A DNA stretch of 64,000 nt from Diadema setosum (taxonomy: Eukaryota; Echinodermata; Echinoidea; Diadematoida; Diadematidae). The position numbers and the translations under genes were made by a program. Under the pieces are notes generated by a model that worked only from the letters and a program-made list of their open reading frames with translations, had not been told where the DNA came from and searched no databases. The stretch's first letter is position 1. The number at the start of each line of letters is the position of its first letter. This document shows, one piece after another, positions 21,601-29,478 of this stretch. The stretch covers positions 1,228,501-1,292,500 of the forward strand of contig CM067064.1 in the NCBI GenBank assembly GCA_033980235.1, given 5' to 3'.

Positions 21601-24092
21601 ATGTCACCTTCTATTGTTTCTTGTCATATTTGTAAGCTCATTAGCATATGAAATGGAAACATACATTCGGGAAGTTTTGTTGATCAAGTTTACACAGTTG
21701 TACATAATGACCACATTGCATGCCACATGTCTCTAGACGAATAAACAGACCTTGAATTCTGCATAATTCCAAGTACAATGATGTTGACAGAGTAAGTTAA
21801 TGCAGATTATTCCACCAACCACATCCTGGTCATCTGGATGTTGTATGGTGGCCTCTAAGAGCAATCAGGAAATCAAAGCCTTCTCATTTCCTATCCGCTG
21901 AATCACACTTTGATCAAAGCAGCATGCCATTGTTATACTAGGAAATGATGAGTGGGTTATTTGAAAAAGGAGGAAATCACTAAAACAAAAACAAAAAAAT
22001 CTTTGAATGTATGACTGTGAATAATTATGGACAATTCGTGTATAGTAGAATCCATACTTTTGGTATGTGTGATTTATTACTTTTGTATTTGGTCATTTGT
22101 AAAGGAAAATACTGTAAAACGCGGAATGTTCGCATGCATTTTAATTTCACGAATTTCGCGAGCGGCAACATTCGCCAAATTAAAATGCATGCAAAAGTTC
22201 TTGCCTACACAATATGCATTGGATGCCAGTAGCAAGTGGTGAAAATTTCATGCTGCGAGAAAGACCATAGGCTCCAATTCGCGAAATTTTCATGCCGCGA
22301 ATATATCTTGTTTTACAGTACTGTGCACTTAATACTTGATTTGTTTGAATATAAAATGTCCTCTCTGTTGCCGTCACTTGAATCCAAAAATCCAAAATGA
22401 AATTCAGTGCATTTTTAATTTCATTTAAAGACGTAATTAGACGAAGTATGAAATACTGAAAGAACAGATGGACCTGATACTCTGTGTACAAAGATCTGGA
22501 AATGATACTGTATAAGCTGTTATTTTTGCGAGGGTTTAATTTTTGTGAATCAGAGTTGGATCACAAATTCAACAATATGAGAAAATGTCTTGATGCACTT
22601 GGGTGATAGTGCATTCACATTAGCGTCGGCATCAATTCACGTAAACAACGTCTCGCAAAAATATCTATGACCATTCGCGAAAATATTTATACGTAAAAAT
22701 TAATGTATACAGTAAATTTTACATCGGGATCATCTCAGCACCTGTATATAGGTCAGCTTTTTTACAAAATCTTTCTCTGAGCCAAAGTTTATTGCTTTTG
22801 GCATTTCATAAATTCTCAATATCTATTTTCTAGGTCAGATGATGCAGGAGAAACGTTAATGAGGACAATGTCTGACTACTGGGTCGTGGGCAAGAAGTCT
22901 GACCAAAGGGAATTTTACGTGGTCATCAACCAACGAAACTCCAATCTTATAGAAATCAATGGTAAGTACAAGTGTATGTTTGATGGAAGTATTATTAACC
23001 TGTTGAGGACGGGCTGATTTTGCTACAACAAGCATTTTCCATAGACGCTCGCCCGAGTATACTTATGACTCGTCCTCAACGGATTAACATAAAAAGTCAC
23101 AGGCTTACATTTGTTGTTATTGTTGTTGTGAATCAGAGCTTTTCCCTGGGGGGTGTTTCACAAAGCCGTTCTTAAAGTTAAGAAGGACTTAAGTGCGACT
23201 AGTGATCAGTTCTTGTGTGCTATACTTATCAGAATCTCAATAATTCGGCAGCACAAGAACTGATTACCAGTCGCACTTAAGTCCTTCTTAACTTTAAGAA
23301 CGGCTTTGTGAAACATCCCCCTGGTGTGCTTTCTATGTCTATTGACACCAGTGATCTAAAACCTACTGTCATGAAAAGAAATCACATAATCAAAGCGATC
23401 TCCATTGTATTACACTAGCACTCGCAAGACATTTTTTACACCTGAGTAGGATTCTTTCAAACCAAGAAGACCTCCACACAGGAGAGAATTAATCAAATGC
23501 AGTGAATTATGAGGCAGCTTGGCAAGTAAGAGGAAGATTCATGGGCAAAAGACCTTACATGTAAATTAACCCATTGAGGACAAGTCGCGAATATAAAACT
23601 CAGGCAAGTGTTAATGGGAAATGCTTGTTGTAGCAAAATCAGCCAGTCCTCAGCGGGTTAATAAATACTTGATTGGTATAGTATGCCCCCTTGGTCATGG
23701 TTATAACTTTATTCTACTTCCTTCAGAATGGCTGAAGAGTTTTGAGGAAAAAGAAATGCTGACTGAGAACAAAAATGAAAACATACAATGTAGATAGGCA
23801 GTGTTAGAATTCTTGTAATCTTCCGGGATAGATTTTGTAAGCCAAGAACCTGAAAGGAAGATCTTTATGTTTATGGTCCTTTTGAATGTGTACACTTCTC
23901 AGTGAAATTATGAATGTGAGTAGGACCAAAGGCAGGCATAAGATTCCCTTCTAGTGACTGATGTATGAAATTGATTAAAATCCTGCTTCTTCACACACTC
24001 ACTCACACACACACACACTTTTCCCCCCAATTCCAGAGGAAGTGAAGAGGCTATGTGCCAGCCATTTCTCAAACATCTTCTTCCTGGACTGA
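3592..24092 (+). CDS. CCZ1: CCZ1, vacuolar fusion protein (MON1-CCZ1 Rab7 GEF subunit), 14 coding exons
   Basis: CCZ1 pairs with MON1 to form the exchange factor that loads Rab7 with GTP on late endosomes and autophagosomes. Coding exons: 3592-3669, 6811-6908, 7347-7440, 7964-8086, 9326-9409, 11531-11706, 13064-13145, 13774-13832, 15118-15232, 15847-15880, 17653-17767, 18633-18779, 22834-22961, 24037-24092. They sum to 1,389 nt, 462 codons plus TGA, with every phase consistent; the human protein is about 482 aa. Family landmarks run in order: FFIYNP (residues ~13-18), VGLCE, HTQK, EEEFWIIM, CDIL, YTAFLYNNQLVW (~207-218), SGLEQDDMRVLYKYLTTGL, FVVGPQNLLDP, GPQLSTLASDI, FKFVYFNQMNLA, MSDYWVVGKKSD and C-terminal NIFFLD. 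These cover the three longin domains known for the family (roughly 10-150, 190-330 and 335-462). The loop at 246-265 is variable and serine-rich, as expected for a linker. Introns are full of MITEs, but the frame is intact. The start is the first ATG of exon 1 and aligns with the family N-terminus. Confidence 0.95.
4044..4099 (+). repeat. (TTC)n microsatellite, CCZ1 intron 1
   Basis: Nearly uninterrupted TTC/CTT triplets, pyrimidine only except for a few GTC interruptions. Confidence 0.9.
4315..4339. repeat. GC-rich hairpin, CCZ1 intron 1
   Basis: AGCCCCAACG, a 5-nt loop, then the exact complement CGTTGGGGCT. It stands out from AT-rich surroundings. Confidence 0.75.
4569..4690. mobile_element. 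Small fold-back element, CCZ1 intron 1
   Basis: The arms 4569-4594 and 4664-4690 are inverted copies (TAGCCTTT..CTCTCGCTG) with a few mismatches. The middle holds a direct repeat of CGGACGAGCGAA. This is a short MITE or hairpin element. Confidence 0.7.
5575..5870 (+). other. GTCA-rich segment, CCZ1 intron 1
   Basis: Between about 5641 and 5800 the word GTCA (with GTCC, CAGTCA, GGTCA, AGTCAC) appears about every ten bases. There is no exact period and no coding signal. The rest of intron 1 up to 6810 is AT-rich with nothing further that I recognise. Confidence 0.45.
6811..6908 (+). CDS. CCZ1: CCZ1 coding exon 2
   Basis: Acceptor CATCTCAG|GAA, donor CCGA|GTAAGA, ending two bases into a codon. 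It encodes HKKIMFYQP and VGLCEGVVMFT, which match the family's KILFYHP and VGLCEAIVQFT. Confidence 0.92.
7347..7440 (+). CDS. CCZ1: CCZ1 coding exon 3
   Basis: Acceptor TTTCAG|AAA, donor ATG|GTGAGT. It encodes SMHTQKTRQLYLHPEEEFWI, a strongly conserved block. It ends in phase 0. Confidence 0.93.
7702..7795 (-). mobile_element. TTAA mini-MITE copy 1 (CCZ1 intron 3)
   Basis: About 94 bp, inverted orientation. It holds GACGAGTCCT, then GTTGTAGCAAAATCAG, then CCTCAACAGGTTGA. It belongs to the family at 22995, 23576, 51404, 60058 and 63426. Confidence 0.7.
7964..8086 (+). CDS. CCZ1: CCZ1 coding exon 4
   Basis: 41 codons, phase 0 at both ends (CCACAG|ACT and AAG|GTAACG). It encodes the end of the first longin domain, with EYHEDDVQDSVYLAVLKHAY. 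Confidence 0.93.
8159..8575. mobile_element. 417-bp MITE with GGGTGCGTTC ends (CCZ1 intron 4)
   Basis: Terminal inverted repeat of about 18 bp: GGGTGCGTTCAAGTGCTCT at the left, complement with one mismatch at the right. TTT lies on both outer sides, which would suit a 3-bp target duplication as in PIF/Harbinger elements. The inner part repeats GTACCGTAC and GCGCTCAAACGCTCC. No transposase. Confidence 0.8.
8576..9325. other. CCZ1 intron 4 remainder
   Basis: AT-rich intron DNA. No exon or clear repeat pair. Confidence 0.4.
9326..9409 (+). CDS. CCZ1: CCZ1 coding exon 5, with GC donor
   Basis: 28 codons, LFMGTFTEIMN to NHFFSR. The best alignment to the family ends at AGG|GCGAGT, a GC rather than GT donor, joining FFSR directly to YLSNLRL. 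The next in-frame GT (9419, ATC|GTATCC) would add three residues and matches the donor consensus poorly. Confidence 0.85.
9410..9411 (+). other. Non-canonical GC splice donor of CCZ1 intron 5
   Basis: The intron starts GCGAGT and ends TTTTCTGCAG at 11530. GC-AG introns are a known minor class of U2 introns with an otherwise strong donor; here +3 to +6 match the consensus. Confidence 0.75.
10075..10464. mobile_element. TTAA-flanked MITE, AGGGAT family, copy 1 (CCZ1 intron 5)
   Basis: TTAA then AGGGATCGTACAGTTCTGGT at the left; ACTGTACTATCCCT then TTAA at the right. The arms pair over about 30 bp and more loosely throughout. The TTAA target is typical of piggyBac- or Kolobok-mobilised elements. 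Other copies: 53079-53475 and 61336-61727. Confidence 0.85.
10598..10811. mobile_element. 214-bp MITE with TTAACCCTAAA ends (CCZ1 intron 5)
   Basis: It begins TTAACCCTAAAAGAGCCGGGG and ends with the complement of TTAACCCTAAAGGTGCGGGG. The GC-rich interior includes C and G runs and GCCTCGTCGCGAGGC, a short palindrome. Confidence 0.8.
10872..11491 (+). mobile_element. Helitron-like element family 1, 5'-truncated copy
   Basis: Matches the 3' half of the full copy at 41851-43183 (CTCAAAGGTCAAAAAGTCAA, TATCTCGGAAGTGGCTCAAG). It ends TGGCGGAGGCATA, CCAGTCCCCATAGCGAC, ATTTCTAG. It lies in CCZ1 intron 5. Confidence 0.8.
11531..11706 (+). CDS. CCZ1: CCZ1 coding exon 6
   Basis: Acceptor TTTTCTGCAG|TAT, donor TATG|GTAAGT. 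Largest coding exon. It encodes YLSNLRLSSCDIL, FLPLDKNTYLRIQ and YTAFLYNNQLVW, the start of the second longin domain. Confidence 0.94.
11707..13063. other. CCZ1 intron 6
   Basis: AT-rich intron of 1,357 bp with short T and A runs. No repeat pair or exon seen. Confidence 0.45.
13064..13145 (+). CDS. CCZ1: CCZ1 coding exon 7
   Basis: Encodes SGLEQDDMRVLYKYLTTGL, nearly identical across the family, then IPSSLDTE. Acceptor TTTGCAG|GAG, donor GAG|GTAATT, ending in phase 0. Confidence 0.95.
13774..13832 (+). CDS. CCZ1: CCZ1 coding exon 8 (variable linker)
   Basis: Encodes the serine-rich linker LRETPKSASAHSGGSSHYG; only HYG is a family landmark. Donor GGAAA|GTAAGT leaves two bases of a lysine codon, which exon 15118-15232 completes. 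Confidence 0.88.
14591..14633 (+). other. Candidate CCZ1 poison exon (43 nt)
   Basis: ATTGTTGCAG at 14581-14590 is a plausible acceptor, and GCT|GTGAGC after 14633 is a good donor. Its first bases (GTTTGGTTCC) resemble the true downstream exon start (GTTTGTTGTG). Inclusion adds 43 nt, and the next exon then reaches a TAG within 12 codons. Other donors at 14651 and 14660 would keep frame (60 or 69 nt) but are weak. It may also be chance. Confidence 0.4.
15118..15232 (+). CDS. CCZ1: CCZ1 coding exon 9
   Basis: Acceptor CCCGTAG|GTT, donor AGG|GTAAGC. It encodes FVVGPQNLLDPSAAANKVPV and HVEELFLIIYR, with phase 0 at the end. Confidence 0.93.
15847..15880 (+). CDS. CCZ1: CCZ1 coding exon 10 (34-nt short exon)
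   Basis: A very small exon, AMSATICLMVE plus one base of a glycine codon. Acceptor TTTACAG|GCA, donor GAGG|GTAAGC. It matches the family's AMSAAVCFMID. Confidence 0.92.
16057..16896 (+). mobile_element. Helitron-like element family 2 (CCZ1 intron 10)
   Basis: The left end TATACCCCCGCCAAAC is exactly complementary to GTTTGGCGGGGGTATA at 16855-16870. The left end also folds on itself around a GAA loop (ACCCCCGCCAAAC-GAA-GTTTGAAGGGGGT). After GGTCGGGCGGTCGGTCCG come about 4.5 core units of ~160 bp (GCGAACTACTTCCTCAG at about 16140, 16300, 16622 and 16780, weaker at 16462). It ends AGTCACTGTAGCGACATTTC plus TAG. A CTRR-type end after a hairpin suits non-autonomous Helitron/Helentron elements. 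Confidence 0.75.
16903..16926 (+). repeat. Poly-G run
   Basis: A T run and CC are followed by about 18 or more consecutive G, just after the 3' end of the Helitron-like element. Such runs are prone to sequencing error. Confidence 0.8.
17653..17767 (+). CDS. CCZ1: CCZ1 coding exon 11
   Basis: Acceptor CATCCAG|GTA, donor TCAAG|GTGAGG. It encodes LPSLEWYKNIDSFLGPQLST then LASDIADQY, the linker into the third longin domain. Confidence 0.93.
18633..18779 (+). CDS. CCZ1: CCZ1 coding exon 12
   Basis: Acceptor TATTTCCAG|TTC, donor GAAAA|GTATGT. It encodes HEFKFVYFNQMNLAQKTTVH and LIADINADFEK. Confidence 0.94.
18841..18995. mobile_element. 155-bp MITE (CCZ1 intron 12)
   Basis: Arms GGCCACCGCACACTATTATA and the complement of GGCCACTGCACACTATACAA, with GACTTTCGGTC / GACTCTCGGTC-type inner ends. 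CGGATCCAAAGTC and TTTGGATCTGAAAT in the middle also pair. Confidence 0.75.
19550..19640. repeat. Fragment of the CTGTATA MITE family
   Basis: GTGTTATTTTTGCGTACAGA, ATTTTCGCAAATGAGGTCAC and ATTTTTGCGAGATGTTG resemble the inverted 3' half of the element at 28167-28391. No ends are visible. Confidence 0.45.
19782..20625. mobile_element. 844-bp mariner/pogo-type MITE (CCZ1 intron 12)
   Basis: TA, then CAGTACTCTCCGCGTAATCG at the left; the complement of CAGTACTCTCCGCATAATCG, then TA at the right. The words TAATCGGGTACTCCG recur next to both ends. TA at both borders suits Tc1/mariner-type insertion. I see no transposase; inner short frames lack a DDE pattern. Confidence 0.8.
20757..21510 (+). mobile_element. 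Helitron-like element family 1, 5'-truncated copy
   Basis: GGTCAAAGGTTAAGGTCAAA core units like those at 42090-42420, then TATGGCGGAGGCATACCAGT, CGCCATAGCGACATTTC and TAG. It lies in CCZ1 intron 12. An unrelated CpG-rich piece (about 21040-21240) interrupts the core. Confidence 0.75.
22110..22320. mobile_element. MITE with TACTGTAAAAC ends (CCZ1 intron 12)
   Basis: TACTGTAAAACGCGGAATGT at the left; CGCGAATATATCTTG, TTTTACAGTA at the right. An inner pair TGCATTTTAATTTC / AAATTAAAATGCATGC lies at 22135-22194. TA at the borders suits a mariner-type MITE. Confidence 0.75.
22506..22714. mobile_element. CTGTATA-family MITE copy 1 (CCZ1 intron 12)
   Basis: TACTGTATAAGCTGTTATTT to TTAATGTATACAGTA. 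It matches 28167-28391 in GCGAGGGTTTAATTTT, CAGAGTTGGATC and the TCTATGACC block, but is more diverged. Confidence 0.8.
22834..22961 (+). CDS. CCZ1: CCZ1 coding exon 13
   Basis: Acceptor TTTTCTAG|GTC, donor AATG|GTAAGT. It encodes MSDYWVVGKKSDQREFYVV and NQRNSNLIEIN, the best conserved part of the third longin domain. Confidence 0.95.
22995..23097 (+). mobile_element. TTAA mini-MITE copy 2
   Basis: TTAACCTGTTGAGGACGGGC, TGATTTTGCTACAACAAGCA, CGCCCGAGTATAC, CGTCCTCAACGGATTAA. A clear copy in CCZ1 intron 13, starting 34 bases after the exon. Confidence 0.85.
23146..23325. mobile_element. Long fold-back MITE (CCZ1 intron 13)
   Basis: The arms of about 65 bp are almost perfect complements (GTTTCACAAAGCCGTTCTTA, AAGTTAAGAAGGACTTAAGT, GCGACT, then CACAAGAACTGAT-type inner ends) around a loop of about 30-40 nt. 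As intron RNA it would form a long hairpin. Confidence 0.9.
23576..23661 (-). mobile_element. TTAA mini-MITE copy 3
   Basis: TTAACCCATTGAGGACAAGT to GTCCTCAGCGGGTTAA, with the inverted core GGGAAATGCTTGTTGTAGCA. Opposite in orientation to the copy at 22995. Confidence 0.8.
24037..24092 (+). CDS. CCZ1: CCZ1 coding exon 14 with stop
   Basis: Acceptor AATTCCAG|AGG. It encodes EEVKRLCASHFSNIFFLD and then TGA, matching the family C-terminus (NIFFLD-stop). An AC run at about 24004-24018 lies just before the acceptor. Confidence 0.95.
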
Positions 24093-24577
24093 ATCTAATG
24101 GTGTGGTAATTGACCTATGACCTGGACGTGACCCTGCAAGGTCAAATGGAGAACTCCTGTATTGGCAAGTGCAATAAGGTCATGGAGGATGGACCTTTGA
24201 CAGCAAAAAATATGGAGATGGCTGGGATGCGTGCAGCCAGACATTCACATTGGGTGTCGCAGCTATATCTTGTTTAATCGCATATGAGTCATCAGATGAA
24301 CGGGAGAGAGACAACAGTGTATTTTACTGCAGCAACTCCTGTACAACATGGCTAAACAGACCTGGATGTCACACTAATTCAAATTTATTGATTTATCAAA
24401 ACCGGTGACTGTTTTACTATATTTATATGTTTTTTGTCAATAGCTCTGCATTCATAATTCTCTTTTTTTTTCTCTCTGAGAGAGATTTATATTTTGCATA
24501 TGACATGTTATAGCGTGGCCCTAAATTTAAACATGTGCATAGTTGATAATGTTTGTAAGTAAGATACATATTAACAT
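24093..24577 (+). other. Probable CCZ1 3' untranslated region, first part
   Basis: Directly follows the stop codon; no open frame or repeat. The 3' end of the transcript cannot be fixed from sequence. Confidence 0.4.
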
Positions 24578-25383
24578 GTGACCCACTACAACAAAAGGAT
24601 CCCAAAGTTGAGGAGGGTCAATTTTCTGAAAATGACATGACATTACTCCCTTACCCTTCCGCTGTAATTTCATATATAACACAACTCATAAAAGTACTCA
24701 TTTGCGGAAATATTGATGATTTTATAAGACCATGTCGAGTGGCATAGGAAATCAGCATTTTAAGAAACCACCTTCTAAGTTTCTTTCCCACGCAATCGTG
24801 ATCACGGGAAGGTAAGACAGTTTTCACCTCTTGACAATAGAAGGTCTGCTCATAGCAACCTCCACGATGTTCAGAGGCATAGGAAATCAGCATTTTAAGA
24901 AACCACCTTCTAAGTTTTCTTTCCCATGCAATCATGATCACGGGAAGGTAAAACAGTTTTCACTACTTGACAATAGAAGGTCTGCTCATAGCAAGCTCCA
25001 CGATGTTCAATCAAGCTCAGCGCCAGCGGTCTTTGCAAGACCAATCAGTAACCAGGATGCCATGCACTGACCATTGAGATAACTACCACATTGCTAGGGT
25101 TGGAGTCTACAGTATATCTACAGCGCTAAATCCAAATCTTCTGACATGTTTCTTTTCTGTTGAAAGTCAGAATATCGTTAATCAGAAAAACGCTAATTCT
25201 TGCCTTTCCTTTGATCATTAAGCTTTTAAATTTTAGCAGATGATAGACGAAACATTAGATTACAACATTATGCCAAAAACATAAATTCAATGGTTTTGAC
25301 CAATTTTGATGATCTGAGTTCAAACTTGATTTTCTCAGCTCAGCTGTCGGCGACTTGCAGATCCTTTTGTCGTAGCGGGTCAC
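24578..25383. mobile_element. 806-bp MITE with GTGACCC ends, copy 1
   Basis: GTGACCCACTACAACAAAAG at the left; the complement of GTGACCCGCTACGACAAAAG at the right. The right half matches the left half of the copy at 39243-40009 (GATGATAGACGAAA, TTGACCAATTTTGATGATCT), so the two lie in opposite orientation. It contains a direct duplication of about 135 bp (GGCATAGGAAATCAGCATTT at 24741 and 24876). Confidence 0.85.
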
Positions 25384-27045
25384 ATATGTCTATGTACCCA
25401 GATATATAACTGTGTACCTATAATAGTAGTATGGAAACTTTTGACCTGTTCAATGAGAGTAGGCTATTAAAGGAAACCAGTCATGAGGTACTGGAGATAG
25501 TGCACATTACTGTGCAGATATGCATTATATCTAGTGATTTGTGTGTAAGGCATGAAGCGCCCAGTGATAGACAGACTCAAGTTATAATCTGGACTCATAT
25601 ATTAAAATTGCAATCAACATCAATCTGTGCATTGAATCCCATACCTTTGTCACAACTTATCACTTAAGGCAGGTAAAGAGCTGTTGAAAACTGTATTTCA
25701 AATAAAAGCAAGCCAGTGAGGTCCGTTTGCTCTTTGTCATTTTGTTTGTCATTCTGCCAAAGAATCTGCTAGTGTCAAAAGCTGAGGCCCACTTTGGCTG
25801 TATTTGTCACTTTGTCAAATATATTTTTGTATTTTGTTGTAGCAAATGGCTTTGACTGCATGAAGTGCAATTACTAGTACTTGAATCACTAGCACCCATT
25901 GTTCCTCGGTCTTTAAGATTTTTGATACCATGTACAGCCCCTAAATTCCAAATGAAATTGGAGTAAAAATAATTACTGTCAATGAGTTTCAGCCATGCTA
26001 ACTGATTGTGCCCTGTTAGTGACCCGAATGCCATACCTTGGATATGTCATACATAGGGCTCCCACTACCAAAAATTTGAAATCAATTGTTTTGTATGCAG
26101 TGAATATTGAGAAAAAGTATTTATTTGTAAAAGAAGTCAAAGTTATAAACATTGTTAAAAGATATATGATTAGTCTTAGTTGTCAGTGTTTTCTAAGAGA
26201 AAATTATATTTATATTTCGTATTAGCCCTTTGTTCTTAAAGAATTGCTTCTTGTTTAATATGTATTACACAAATCCTTTTAATTGCTATATTCTTAATGA
26301 TTATCAAATTGGCAACACAACAGAAGACTTAAATTCCTCTTTTACTCTCTCAGTTTGGTTGTGTTCTTTCTGATTGTTTGAAGATAAAATGATTTTGACT
26401 AGGTTCATTTAATCTTTCTGTATTGCAAGACATGCAGAGAAATTTATAGGTGACATTTTAATGATGACAAGATAACTGCATGCATCAAACGAGTTCAAAG
26501 CTGATACCAATAGGATTTTGAATTGTACCCAAGTACTAGTTGCCAAGGAAAGCTTGTCAATGAGGAACCTCAAGAAGTAATGAATGTTTTGTTAAGGTTT
26601 AAGAAAAGCTGTGGGTTGGATTTAAGTCAATTTCCTTGTACAAAACACACATGTTGTGCAATGCTTTGCCTTGTTTTGTGTCTTATGAGGCCATTTAAAT
26701 CATGTTTAGTGTCAGTATAGGATGTGCTACCATGATTTGACTGATCTCTGAAGTAGTATAAGATATGTAAGAAACCAGTTCACCACTAGCTGGGTGAAGC
26801 TGTCACCATCAGTGACATACATAGGTCTCCAGAATCCAAACTAAGCATTTGCTAGATGGAAGCAAATCATCCCGACTCTGATACACTCGATGGTTGTCTG
26901 ATGATAAGAATAAAATCGCAACAACTTGAGACCAAGAGATATTCGTTAGCTGTGTCAAATTTGTGCTATGTCAGAGTTGCAAAGGGATATGATATGATAT
27001 TGAGGTAGATAAAATGTGTGGATCCTAGAAATTATTCTTTCTTGA
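25384..27045. other. Intergenic AT-rich DNA
   Basis: No gene seen. The AATAAA at 25701-25706 could serve as a CCZ1 polyadenylation signal, but it lies 1.6 kb from the stop with a MITE in between. Several short frames here are unsupported. Confidence 0.4.
25701..25706 (+). terminator. Possible CCZ1 polyadenylation signal
   Basis: The first canonical AATAAA I found downstream of the CCZ1 stop. Purely positional; other signals may be used. Confidence 0.25.
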
Positions 27046-27210
27046 TACAGTCAACCTCACATAAGTCAAATCACCTAAGTTGAAGGTCTTTTGACGTCCA
27101 CTTTTCTTTATATTCTCTCGATTTTAACTCCTCATAAGTCTAATTTTATCTATTAAGTCAAAGCTATTACTTCAGTCCAAATAGATTCGACTTAGTCAAG
27201 GTTGACCGTA
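27046..27210. mobile_element. pogo/mariner-type MITE
   Basis: TACAGTCAACCTCACATAAG at the left; the complement of TACGGTCAACCTTGACTAAG at the right, over 165 bp. AAGTC-type words recur inside. TA at both borders. Confidence 0.75.
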
Positions 27211-27612
27211 TTCTGTTGAGTCTGCATCTCTGTGTAGATTAATGTATCTGCTGTCAGTGGATATGTCAAAGATCAGGGATTATTCATATACACAGTTATT
27301 CTATGAATCAGTTCTACACCGTATGTTGTAGATTTGAGTATTTTATTTCTGTCTCATCAAAAGGGTATCATTATATTCATATACTGTGAAGTATAAAATT
27401 ATTGTTGTCGAGTCTCTTTGTAGAGGAGATCCCGTGAGCATGAATACTAGTCTGATGAAACGGGCTCAATTTGCACAACACTGTCAGGTGTGTGCACATG
27501 AAGATGAATTATATTTAAAAAAAAATAATAATAATACAAAAAAAAATCCTTATCTTGTAAGGTTTTCTTTCGGTGCATACATTATGGTTAACCCATTGAC
27601 ATGATGATAATG

Positions 27613-27920
27613 ATATGTGATCGTGCATCACAAAACCAACAGAAAGTCGCACCCCTTGATTTCATGCGAGGACTCAAAAAAAGGTGAAACAGGTCAACCT
27701 AGTCAGTTTTGAGTTTTCCATATTTTCTGAAAGAGCTATTCTTCTAGATTATGCTTAAGTTTTGGATCATAAAATGAATGGGAAATTAAGTGTGTTTTCA
27801 TCAGTTTTTATACAACCCTTCTTTTTGTAGAGTAGGCCCCTTTTCATTTCTTGAAAATCCTTTGCACAGTCACTCTTTAATACACTTGCAACTGCAATAA
27901 ATTTTGAAAACATAATTCTA
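27613..27920 (+). repeat. Dispersed repeat, copy 1
   Basis: It shares CGTGCATCACAAAACCAACA, GTCAACCTAGTCAGT, TCTGAAAGAGC, AATGAATGGGAAAT and CCCCTTTTCATTTCTTGAAA, in the same order, with 31846-32150. No TIR or coding; type unknown. Confidence 0.75.
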
Positions 27921-28166
27921 GTGATTTGAAAGTTGGCATTAATCATGGGCAGAATGTGTTAATAGAGCATGCTCAATTTCAGTGTAATCTGCTCCAGTGG
28001 TTTACATCCTGTTTATTGTTCCATTCATCTCACAGCCAGCACAGATTGGTGAAGATTAATCACATAGACCCTGTAATTCTTTTCTCAGTTTACACTTTTC
28101 CAGAGTGCGTGCTTTCTTTCCAATACATGTATTTAGATAGGTTAAGAGAGTCCATCTGAATTGAGT

Positions 28167-28391
28167 TACTGTATAAGCTGTTATTTTCGCAAGGGTTTAA
28201 TTTTCGTGAATTTCGCGAATCACAGTTGGATCGCGAATTTAACAACACACGAAAATGACTCCATGTGCTGTGTTAATAGAGCATTAACGTAAGCATTGGC
28301 GTCGATTCGCGGAAACAACATCTCACGAAAATGTCTATGACCTCGTCTTTCGCGAAAATATCTGTACGCGAAAATAACAGCGTATACAGTA
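28167..28391. mobile_element. CTGTATA-family MITE copy 2
   Basis: TACTGTATAAGCTGTTATTT and TCGCAAGGGTTTAATTTTCG at the left; CGCGAAAATAACAGCGTATA, CAGTA at the right. It is the better preserved copy of this family. Confidence 0.85.
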
Positions 28392-28461
28392 TACATCATT
28401 TTAAAGCTTAGAGTCTGCTCTTTTAGAATCTGCCCCAACTGAAATCCATGTCTGGCCACTT

Positions 28462-29478
28462 TTTGTCGAGCCCACTGAAGGTGAGGGGAGACTAAGGGAT
28501 TGCCTGTGGCATCTGTCCGTCTGTCGTCTGTCCGTAACGCTACAAAAACTTCAAGAACTCTTTATTCTGGGCTTCAATTGCAATCAAACTTCGAGGGAAG
28601 AGGGGTCATACAAAGTTTCACATTTTACCATATATGAAGGTCACCTCAAGGTCAAAGCTCACAGGCAGGGGTCAATGAACTTTAGGGCCCAATGTTAAGT
28701 TTTTATGGTGCGTTTCTATTATGGGTTATAACTTTTGATCCATAGGTCCGTTTGTGACTAAACTTTGATGGTAGATGTCCCTTGGGGAGTGGATGATCAC
28801 CACAAGGTCAAAGGTCACAAGCAGGGGTCAACAAACTTTTAGAGCCCAATGTTAAGTTTTTATGACGCGTTTCTGTTATGGGTCATAACTTTTGATCCAT
28901 AACTCCATTTGTGACTAAACTTGGATGGTAGATGTCCCTTGGGGAGTGGATGGTCACCACAAGGTCAATGGTCACAAGCATGGGTCAATGAACTTATAGA
29001 ACCCAATGTTAAGTTTTTATGGCGCATTTCTATTATGGGTCATTACTTTTGATCCATAGGTCCGTTTGTGACCAAACTTGGATGGTAGATGTCCCTTGGG
29101 GAGTGGATGGTCACCACAAGGTCAAAGGTCACAGGCAGGGGTCAATGAACTTTTAGAGCCCAATGTTAAGTTTTTATGGCGCATTTCTATTATGGGTCAT
29201 TACTTTTGATCCATAGGTCCGTTTGTGACCAAACTTGGATGGTAGATGTCCCTTGGGGAGTGGATGGTCACCACAAGGTCAAAGGTCACAGGCAGGGGTC
29301 AACGAATTTTAAGGGCCCAATGTTAAGTTTTTATGGCACGTTTCTTTCTTTGCCATAAATTTTTACCCTTTTTTATCTCTTTTTATCTGTTATATCTCTT
29401 TTTTTAATCTGTTATATCCCATTCGCGTACATTTCTTCTACGCGAATGGGCGAGACACATTATGGCACTTGCCTTGTT
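28462..29478 (+). mobile_element. Helitron/pearl-like element family 3
   Basis: It starts TTTGTCGAGCCCACTGAAGG, with a weak hairpin around GAA, then CTGTCCGTCTGTCGTCTGTC (relic CCGT microsatellite). About 4.5 core units of ~157 bp follow: GGTCAAAGGTCACAGGCAGG, TTGATCCATAGGTCCGTTTG, GTAGATGTCCCTTGGGGAGT. Near the 3' end CCCATTCGCGTA and TACGCGAATGGG (29418-29450) form a perfect 12-bp stem, then TGGGCGAGACA, related to the complement of the 5' end, and GGCACTTGCC. The plan matches families 1 and 2, but I see no CTAG end here. Confidence 0.7.

Noticed and set aside
28620..29340. Regular repeats as a possible CRISPR array
   Set aside because: Units are about 157 bp and contiguous, with no unique spacers, in a eukaryotic genome; they are element core repeats.
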